From an uncultured Clostridia bacterium (GTDB taxonomy: Bacteria; Bacillota; Clostridia; Oscillospirales; Acutalibacteraceae), in the NCBI GenBank assembly GCA_947623215.1, contig CANQGN010000031.1, positions 1 through 11,797 on the forward strand: a DNA stretch of 11,797 nt. The letters are read 5' to 3'. Numbering within the stretch: the stretch's first letter is position 1; each line of letters opens with the position of its first letter. Shown piece by piece: positions 7,313-11,797 of the stretch. The position numbers and the translations under genes are program-made. The notes below the pieces were generated by a model that was given only the letters and a program-made list of their open reading frames with translations, was not told where the DNA came from and did not search any database.

Positions 7313-8530
7313 TTATTCTTCCTCCAAATCTTCAAAGTAAGAGTGCAGGGCAATGTGGTGGGGGCTATTCGGAAACAGCCGCCGGTGCAGAGCGATGAAA
7401 TACGAATCGGTCATGCTGGCCAAATAATCCGCCACCATGCGATGGGGGTTCTCTCGCCGGTAGGCAAAGTCTTCCTCATACGGCCGGGTGGCCTGCCGCA
7501 AATGGGCCAAATGATGCCGAAAAATGGGCGACGATTCGTCCTCCGCCAGTAAATCCGCCAGCAGCCGGTCGTATAATTCGGTAAACATGGGGGCAATGGT
7601 CTGCTCGTAGGCCGCTTCCAGGTCGGCGTTGTGGTAAATGTTGGCGTAGTTTTCCCGCTTGGCCTGCCGCAGGCTTTCAAATACCGCGGGGCTGAGAATA
7701 ATGGCGTTTTTGCCGTAGCTTTGGTTTACCACGTCTACCACCAAATTGTTGATCATCACAGCGTTGTGCAACCCAATCTCACTGTCGGTAAAACAGGTCA
7801 GGTCGGGCAATATGCGGGCGGTCAGGGCGTCTTGCCGGTCTTTGCCAAGGTAGGCAATCATGTCGCACAGCCGTACCACGCACCCCTCTAAGGTGGCGGG
7901 GGTCAGCGTAACCTCTCGCCCGGCCAGGGTTGCCGCCAGCCGGTCGTCAAAATCCGCAAAGGTCAATTCCCCCGCCGGTTCATACCGCTGCTGCTCCAAC
8001 TCGCCGTTGTGGCATAAAATACCGTCCAGCACCTGCAAGCTCACGTTGCGGCGGTAGAGGGTTTCCAGCACCCGCACGCTTTGGGCATGGTGAAAAAACC
8101 GGCAGCCCGCCCGCTGGCAAAGCAGTCGGTCGAGCAGCCGCTCCCCCGCGTGGCCAAAGGGGGTGTGCCCCAGGTCGTGCCCCAACGCGATGGCTTCTAT
8201 CAAATCCAAATTCAGCCCCAGCAGCCGCCCCACGTTGCGGGCAATGCGCGAGACTACCTGCACGTGCAGCCCCCGGCGGGTCAAATCGTCGTTTTGGTAA
8301 AACGAGAAAACCTGCGTTTTGCCGTTGGTGCGGTTATAGGGCGGCAGGTGGAGGATTTTTTCACAGTCCCGCACAAAGGCCGGGCGCAGCAGGGTGTGCC
8401 GGTCCCACTCCGGGCGGCGGCGCAGGGCGTTTTCGTCTAAAAAAGCCAGCCGCCCAAACGTCCCGGCCGCCCGGTCGGCCTCTATTTGTTCTACTATTTC
8501 TTGCCGTAAGGCTTCATAGCGCTGCGGCAT
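7313..8530 (-). CDS. dGTPase-like HD-domain dNTP triphosphohydrolase
   Basis: Predicted to hydrolyse deoxynucleoside triphosphates to the nucleoside and triphosphate, a dNTP-pool control role; the preferred dNTP is not readable. The 405 residues contain a full HD-superfamily metal site: His89 in RRGLHVQ, His118-Asp119 in ALGHDLGHTPFGHAGE, and Asp223 in RLCDMIAYLGKD. KTQVFSFYQNDDLTRR (71-86) and FFHHAQSVRVLE (145-156) are dGTPase-family blocks. The segment before KTQVF, ILHLPPYNRTNG, departs from the classical IIHS.AFRRL, pointing to a clostridial branch rather than E. coli Dgt itself, so no gene symbol is given. The ATG at 8530 is preceded on the - strand by AAAGGGGGGCG. It lies 25 bases after the dehydrogenase stop and is probably co-transcribed with it. 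It is cytoplasmic and shows no damage. Confidence 0.9.
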   Translation of the reverse strand: MPQRYEALRQEIVEQIEADRAAGTFGRLAFLDENALRRRPEWDRHTLLRPAFVRDCEKILHLPPYNRTNGKTQVFSFYQNDDLTRRGLHVQVVSRIARNVGRLLGLNLDLIEAIALGHDLGHTPFGHAGERLLDRLLCQRAGCRFFHHAQSVRVLETLYRRNVSLQVLDGILCHNGELEQQRYEPAGELTFADFDDRLAATLAGREVTLTPATLEGCVVRLCDMIAYLGKDRQDALTARILPDLTCFTDSEIGLHNAVMINNLVVDVVNQSYGKNAIILSPAVFESLRQAKRENYANIYHNADLEAAYEQTIAPMFTELYDRLLADLLAEDESSPIFRHHLAHLRQATRPYEEDFAYRRENPHRMVADYLASMTDSYFIALHRRLFPNSPHHIALHSYFEDLEEE

Positions 8531-8555
8531 GGCGTTCGCCCCCCTTTATCTTTCG

Positions 8556-9503
8556 TTACCCCTCTGCCACGTGAATGGGCCGCCCCGCCAAATAGGCGGC
8601 CAGATTTTCCGCCGCCCCCGCTATCAGCCGGCGGCGGGTCTCTTTGGCCGCCCAGGCCAGGTGCGGGGTAATCACGCAGCGGGGGGCGGTTATCAACGGG
8701 CTGCCGGCAGTCGGCGGCTCAGCGCAAAGCACGTCTACCGCCGCCCCGCCAAGCCGGCCTTCGGTCAAGGCTTCGGCTACCGCCTCTTCGTCCAGCAGCT
8801 CCCCCCGGGCGGTGTTGAGCAGCAGTGCGCCGGGCTTCATTTGTGCAAGCGTTTGCCTGCTTATTAACCGGCGGGTGCGCTCGGTCAGCGGGCAGTGGAG
8901 CGAAAGCACGTCGGCGCGGGCCAGCAGCTCGTCCAGAGAAACCGCTTCATACGGTAGCTCCTGCGGCGTGCGGGTGGTGTAGAGTACCTGCATACCAAAA
9001 GCGGCGGCCGCCGCCGCTACCGCCTTGCCAATGTTCCCCATGCCCACAATGCCAAAGGTTTTGCCGGTAAGCTCGGTTAAGGGTTCGTCCCAAAAGCAAA
9101 AGCGCCCGCAGCTTTGCCACCGGCCCGCCCGCACGGCGTTGCTGTGCGCCCCCACGTGGTTGGTGAGCTCCAGCAGCAGGGCAAAGGTATGCTGCGCCAC
9201 CGCGCCGGTGCTGTAGGCCGGCACAAAGGTTACGGTCATACCCCGCTCTTTGGCCGCTTTTACGTCTACCACGTTGGTGCCGGTAGAAAGCAGGCCGATG
9301 TATTTTACGTCCGGCAGCTTTGCCAGCGTTTCGGCCGGCAGGGGGGTTTTGTTGTTAATGACAATCGCCGCCCCCCGGCAGCGCTCCGCCACCTGCTCGG
9401 GGCGGGTAAAGGGGTAGGCCGTTACCTCCCCCAGCGCCTCAAAGGGCGCCCAGCTCATATCGCCGGGGTTGCAGGGCTCGGCGTCTAAAAGCACGATTTT
9501 CAT
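8556..9503 (-). CDS. D-2-hydroxyacid dehydrogenase, glycerate/hydroxypyruvate reductase type
   Basis: An NAD(P)-dependent oxidoreductase that interconverts a 2-hydroxy acid and its 2-keto acid; D-glycerate/hydroxypyruvate is the likely pair but is not proven. The 315 residues match the family. The catalytic triad is present: Arg233 (NTARGELLD), Glu262 (CAEPP) and His281 (ITPHLAW). The Rossmann motif GMGNIG spans 154-159. The second beta strand ends LYTTRTP (174-180) without the Asp typical of NAD enzymes, which suggests NADPH. The ATG at 9503 was chosen because GGGGAG precedes it on the - strand and MKIVLLDAEPC is a normal N-terminus. The longer open frame to 9908 runs antisense through the COG2426 gene. 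A weak - strand promoter (TTTACC 9588-9593, 16-base spacer, TATACC 9566-9571) is possible but unconvincing. No membrane or export signal is visible. Confidence 0.9.
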   Translation of the reverse strand: MKIVLLDAEPCNPGDMSWAPFEALGEVTAYPFTRPEQVAERCRGAAIVINNKTPLPAETLAKLPDVKYIGLLSTGTNVVDVKAAKERGMTVTFVPAYSTGAVAQHTFALLLELTNHVGAHSNAVRAGRWQSCGRFCFWDEPLTELTGKTFGIVGMGNIGKAVAAAAAAFGMQVLYTTRTPQELPYEAVSLDELLARADVLSLHCPLTERTRRLISRQTLAQMKPGALLLNTARGELLDEEAVAEALTEGRLGGAAVDVLCAEPPTAGSPLITAPRCVITPHLAWAAKETRRRLIAGAAENLAAYLAGRPIHVAEG

Positions 9504-9543
9504 GTCAAGTCTCCCCGTTCTGACGGAATTTGATAAAAAACAG

Positions 9544-9573
9544 TTGCAACCCCCCGCCGGGTTGTGGTATAGT
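9544..9573 (+). promoter_or_regulatory. Sigma-A-like promoter of the COG2426 gene with an inverted repeat in the spacer
   Basis: A TTGCAA -35 (9544-9549) is followed after 18 bases by TATAGT (9568-9573), with an extended TG-n just before the -10. The start codon is 38 bases downstream of the -10 box. The arms CAACCC (9547-9552) and GGGTTG (9559-9564) form an inverted repeat overlapping the -35 and filling the spacer, so it could be a repressor site. Confidence 0.7.
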
Positions 9574-9611
9574 GGTGAAGATACGTTGGTAAAGCAAAGG
9601 AGGGGCTGCGC

Positions 9612-10106
9612 ATGGCCCAAACGCTGACCGAATGGTTCAGCCGGTGGGGGCTTTCGCCCGAAATAGTCGTGTTTATGGTATCGCTGCTGCCGATTATAGA
9701 GCTGCGCGGCGGGCTGATTGCCGCCGCCATTTTGCAGGTGCCGTGGTACGTGGCTTTTCCCATTTGCTTTGTGGGCAACATGCTGCCCATTCCCCTGCTG
9801 CTGCTCTTTATTCGCCGCATTTTTCAGTGGCTGAAAAAAATCCGCTTTTTGCAGCGGCCCATTACGGCGCTGGAGACCCGCACCCGCAAAAAGGGGCGGC
9901 GCATTCAAAAAGGCGCCCTGCTGGGGCTGATATTATTTGTAGGCATTCCCCTGCCAGGCACCGGTGCCTGGACCGGGGCGCTGGCCGCCGATTTGTTTGA
10001 CATTCGCCTGCGCCACTCGCTGCCCGCCATTGCGCTGGGGGTGGCATTAGCCGGGGGCATTATGCTGCTGGTGAGCTACTGCCTGCCGGGGGTGTTCGGG
10101 TTTTAA
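9612..10106 (+). CDS. COG2426 / small multidrug export family membrane protein
   Basis: Matches the family named small multidrug export protein (PF06695-type, COG2426). That name is historical and transport has not been demonstrated from sequence; the family has been proposed to be related to DedA/VTT membrane proteins. The 164 residues are strongly hydrophobic, with membrane stretches at about 16-40, 46-68, 101-126 and 136-158. Two conserved loops may be re-entrant: LPIIELRGGLI (26-36) and GIPLPGTGAWTGALAA (111-126). Between them lies a basic stretch around 70-100, rich in Arg and Lys, that is probably cytoplasmic. The ATG at 9612 follows AAAGGAGGGG (9596-9605), a strong ribosome binding site. 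It has its own promoter, divergent from the dehydrogenase unit. It converges on the uracil-DNA glycosylase gene with a 12-base gap and no hairpin between them. Confidence 0.88.
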   Translation: MAQTLTEWFSRWGLSPEIVVFMVSLLPIIELRGGLIAAAILQVPWYVAFPICFVGNMLPIPLLLLFIRRIFQWLKKIRFLQRPITALETRTRKKGRRIQKGALLGLILFVGIPLPGTGAWTGALAADLFDIRLRHSLPAIALGVALAGGIMLLVSYCLPGVFGF

Positions 10107-10118
10107 GGGGTCGCTTCG

Positions 10119-10691
10119 CTACTCCGGCAGCGCCAGCAGCCGGTCGCGCAGCGCCATAAAATCTTCTAAAGCGGCGGGCTTTTGCTGCGGGCCCCGCAGC
10201 AGCGCCGCAGGATGAAAGGTACCCATCATCAGGGTGCCTTTTTTCTCTACAAATTGCCCGTGCTCGCGGGTTACGCGAAAGTCCGGCCGAATCAGGCGGC
10301 AGGCGGCCACCCGCCCTAAGCAAACAATGATTTTGGGGCGAATCAGCCGCACCTGCTCGCGCAAAAAGGGCAGGCAGGCCTCCTGCTCCTCCGGCAGGGG
10401 GTCGCGGTTGCCGGGCGGGCGGCATTTTACAATGTTCGCAATGTAGCACTCCTCCCGCCGCAGGCCCACCGCTTTTAAGTAAAGGTTCAAAAGCTCGCCC
10501 GCCGGCCCCACAAAGGGTTCGCCCCGGCGGTCTTCCTGCTCGCCCGGGCCTTCGCCTACAAAGAGCAGCCGGGCGGCGGGGTTGCCCACGCCAAACACGG
10601 CCTGCCGCCGCCCCCGGCAAAGCGGGCAGGCGGTGCACCCCCGGCAGCGCTCGGCTAACGCCGCCAGTGCGGCGGCGGTTTCCTGCTCCAC
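10119..10691 (-). CDS. Family 4 uracil-DNA glycosylase (4Fe-4S)
   Basis: Removes uracil from DNA, starting base excision repair of deaminated cytosine. The 190 residues show GEGPGEQEDRRGEPFVGPAG (46-65), the uracil-pocket motif, and FHPAALLR (159-166) with His160. The four expected cluster ligands are Cys19, Cys22, Cys90 (KCRPPGNRDP) and Cys106. Two further cysteines, Cys16 and Cys25, turn the N-terminal pair into a regular CxxCxxCxxC run. The start is GTG at 10691, preceded on the - strand by AAAGGAGGGGG at 9 bases, one of the best ribosome binding sites in the window. A sigma-A-like promoter about 50 bases upstream is back to back with that of lepA. The transcript would begin just before a GAAA-loop hairpin. 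Its 3' end faces the COG2426 gene without a visible terminator. Confidence 0.95.
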   Translation of the reverse strand: MEQETAAALAALAERCRGCTACPLCRGRRQAVFGVGNPAARLLFVGEGPGEQEDRRGEPFVGPAGELLNLYLKAVGLRREECYIANIVKCRPPGNRDPLPEEQEACLPFLREQVRLIRPKIIVCLGRVAACRLIRPDFRVTREHGQFVEKKGTLMMGTFHPAALLRGPQQKPAALEDFMALRDRLLALPE

Positions 10692-10710
10692 GGCGCGCCC
10701 CCTCCTTTGT

Positions 10711-10738
10711 CTCCCGGCTTTCGCCGGGGATTTTTTTT
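10711..10738 (+). terminator. Intrinsic terminator on + strand; leader hairpin of the UDG mRNA on - strand
   Basis: CCCGGC (10713-10718) and GCCGGG (10723-10728) pair around TTTC and are followed by eight Ts (10731-10738), a compact intrinsic terminator read in the + direction. The only + strand gene upstream is the COG2426 gene, 600 bases away, so it would end read-through before lepA. On the - strand the same bases form a CCCGGC-GAAA-GCCGGG stem with a GNRA-type tetraloop, near the predicted 5' end of the UDG transcript and just before its ribosome binding site. Confidence 0.7.
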
Positions 10739-10767
10739 AGTATACCATAGTTTCAACAAAAAGGCAA
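10739..10767 (-). promoter_or_regulatory. Sigma-A-like promoter of the uracil-DNA glycosylase gene
   Basis: Read on the - strand: TTGCCT (10767-10762), a 17-base spacer, then TATACT (10744-10739), with an extended TGG directly before the -10. The expected start, near 10732, places the GAAA hairpin at the very 5' end of the mRNA. It mirrors the lepA promoter. Confidence 0.75.
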
Positions 10768-10769
10768 TG

Positions 10770-10798
10770 TTGCAGATTGCAGGAAAATGTGGTATACT
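10770..10798 (+). promoter_or_regulatory. Sigma-A-like promoter of lepA
   Basis: TTGCAG (10770-10775), a 17-base spacer and TATACT (10793-10798), with an extended TGG before the -10. The predicted transcript start is about 10805, giving a short leader of roughly 27 bases before the lepA ATG. Only two bases separate its -35 from that of the divergent UDG promoter. Confidence 0.85.
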
Positions 10799-10831
10799 AT
10801 GGGTAACATCCTGAATCATGGGAGCAATGGC

Positions 10832-11797
10832 ATGAATATCCCCCAGCAAAACATTCGCAATTTTTGCATTATCGCCCATATTGACCACGGCAAGTCTACC
10901 CTGGCCGACCGCATGTTAGAGATTACCGAAACGGTCGCCCCCCGCGAAATGGAAGACCAGCTGCTGGACAGTATGGAGTTAGAGCGCGAGCGCGGCATTA
11001 CCATAAAGGCCCACGCCGTAACCCTTTACTACACCGCCGAAGACGGCCAGCGGTATGAGTTTAATTTAATCGACACCCCCGGCCACGTAGACTTTCACTA
11101 CGAGGTCTCGCGTGCGCTGGCCGCCTGCGAGGGGGCGGTGCTGGTGGTAGACGCGTCCCAGGGGGTGGAGGCCCAAACCCTGGCCAACACCTACCTTGCG
11201 GCCGACCATGGGCTGGAGCTGCTGCCGGTCATTAACAAAATCGACCTGCCGGCCGCCGAACCCGACCGGGTGGCGGACGAAATTGAAGAAATTATCGGCA
11301 TAGAGGGGCAAACCGCCCCCCGCATCTCTGCCAAAAACGGGCTGAACGTAAAAGAAGTGCTGGAACGCATTGTAACCGATATTCCGGCCCCCACGGGCGA
11401 CAGCGCCGCCCCCCTGCAAGCGCTCATTTTTGATTCTTACTACGACCCCTACAAGGGCGTGATTACCTATTTTCGCATTCAGTCGGGCACGCTTACCACC
11501 GGCGATACCATTCAAATGATGGCTACCGGCGCCACCTTTACGGCGGTAGAAATCGGCCGCCGGGGGGCCAACCGGCTGGTGCCCTGCGAGCGCTTAACGG
11601 CGGGCGAGGTGGGGTACGTGGCCGCCTCTATTAAAACCGTTGGCGAGGCCCGGGTGGGCGACACTATTACCTTAGCCGCCCGCCCCGCCCCCCAGCCGCT
11701 GGCGGGCTACCGCGCGGTGCGCCCGGTGGTGTTTTGCGGCGTTTACCCGGCAGACGGCGCCCGCTACGCCGACCTGCGCGAAGCGCTGGAAAAATTG
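10832..11797 (+). CDS. lepA: Elongation factor 4 (LepA) GTPase, 3' end cut off by the window
   Basis: A ribosome-associated translational GTPase that in the family back-translocates or remodels ribosomes and affects initiation and assembly. 322 of about 600 residues are visible and the frame is open to the window end. GTPase motifs: G1 AHIDHGKST (15-23), switch II DTPGH (81-85) with His85, G4 NKID (135-138) and G5 SAK (166-168). ERERGITIKAHAV is the LepA-type effector region. The domain II beta barrel follows, and then RPVVFCGVYPADGARYADLREALEKL at about 297-322, the LepA counterpart of the MVF.G.YP segment. It distinguishes LepA from EF-G and from TypA. The ATG at 10832 gives MNIPQQNIRNFCIIAHIDHG, a standard N-terminus. 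GGGAG (10820-10824) is a modest ribosome binding site. It has its own promoter and is divergent from the UDG gene. Confidence 0.97.
   Translation, partial: MNIPQQNIRNFCIIAHIDHGKSTLADRMLEITETVAPREMEDQLLDSMELERERGITIKAHAVTLYYTAEDGQRYEFNLIDTPGHVDFHYEVSRALAACEGAVLVVDASQGVEAQTLANTYLAADHGLELLPVINKIDLPAAEPDRVADEIEEIIGIEGQTAPRISAKNGLNVKEVLERIVTDIPAPTGDSAAPLQALIFDSYYDPYKGVITYFRIQSGTLTTGDTIQMMATGATFTAVEIGRRGANRLVPCERLTAGEVGYVAASIKTVGEARVGDTITLAARPAPQPLAGYRAVRPVVFCGVYPADGARYADLREALEKL

Larger units (their letters stand above)
10738..10799. repeat. 10-bp inverted repeat formed by the two extended -10 boxes
   Basis: TAGTATACCA (10738-10747) is the exact reverse complement of TGGTATACTA (10790-10799). Each arm is the extended -10 region of one of the two divergent promoters. 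The inner -35 boxes are also near mirror images, around GCAATGTTGC (10764-10773). Confidence 0.85.

Noticed and set aside
6871..7398. 175-codon open frame on the + strand running from DUF815 through the intergenic block
   Set aside because: It runs through the operon terminator and the inverted repeats into the antisense of the dGTPase gene, with no recognisable protein features.
7930..8574. 214-codon open frame on the + strand opposite the dGTPase gene
   Set aside because: Low-complexity Pro/Arg/Gly/Ala product, antisense to a gene with a complete HD metal site.
9504..9908. Upstream extension of the dehydrogenase reading frame to a 450-residue protein
   Set aside because: The extension crosses the divergent promoter region and the COG2426 gene antisense, has no domain, and the ATG at 9503 has a good ribosome binding site and a normal family N-terminus.
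10107..10118. Terminator between the convergent COG2426 and UDG genes
   Set aside because: Only a weak GC/GAA/GC fold is possible in this short gap and no T run follows on either strand.
10060..10638. 192-codon open frame on the - strand over the glycosylase gene in another frame
   Set aside because: It overlaps the UDG gene on the same strand in a different frame and gives an Arg/Pro/Ala-rich product with no motif; the UDG frame has all family motifs.
10818..10835. Five-codon reading frame (ATG...TGA) overlapping the lepA start as ATGA
   Set aside because: The predicted transcript starts near 10805, leaving no room for a ribosome binding site, and nothing suggests it is a control leader.

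Overview
The window is about 60% G+C by eye and looks like chromosomal DNA of a high-GC member of the Clostridia. Oscillospiraceae/Ruminococcaceae is my best guess, medium-low confidence. Reasons: strong AGGAGG-type ribosome binding sites, sigma-A-like promoters with extended -10 boxes, oxygen-sensitive-type iron-sulfur enzymes, a clostridial-type ketol-acid reductoisomerase, a DUF815 ATPase, and genes frequently switching strand. There is no phage, transposase, CRISPR array, rRNA or tRNA. Every protein call comes from motifs read by eye; no database search was run.

Region 1 (1-6956, + strand) is the distal part of a branched-chain amino acid operon: leuB (left end cut off), ilvB, ilvN, ilvC, ilvD, then a DUF815 AAA+-type ATPase whose ATG overlaps the ilvD stop. 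IlvB/IlvN make acetolactate or acetohydroxybutyrate, IlvC isomerises and reduces it, and IlvD dehydrates the diol to the 2-keto acid. LeuB performs the oxidative decarboxylation of the leucine branch. Gaps between genes are at most about 33 bases, and the first clear terminator lies after the DUF815 gene, so this looks like one transcript. Its promoter and any leader control lie outside the window to the left.

Region 2 (6957-7312) has no gene. It holds the operon terminator and then a dense chain of inverted repeats between two convergent transcription units. It is probably a non-coding palindromic repeat element plus terminators.

Region 3 (7313-9503, - strand) is a two-gene unit: a D-2-hydroxyacid dehydrogenase of the glycerate/hydroxypyruvate reductase type, followed by an HD-domain dGTPase-like dNTP triphosphohydrolase.

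Region 4 (9504-10106, + strand) is a promoter region and a small membrane protein of the COG2426 family.

Region 5 (10107-11797) holds a family 4 iron-sulfur uracil-DNA glycosylase on the - strand, converging on the COG2426 gene with a 12-base gap. It is transcribed divergently from lepA (EF4 GTPase), whose right end is cut off. The two genes are served by a strikingly symmetrical back-to-back promoter pair.

Most of the window is ordinary housekeeping. The points most worth checking are the coupled DUF815 gene, the hairpin-rich intergenic block, the lepA/UDG promoter with its two-faced hairpin, and a split in codon choice (Ile ATT and Phe TTT, against C-ending codons for Tyr, His and Asn).
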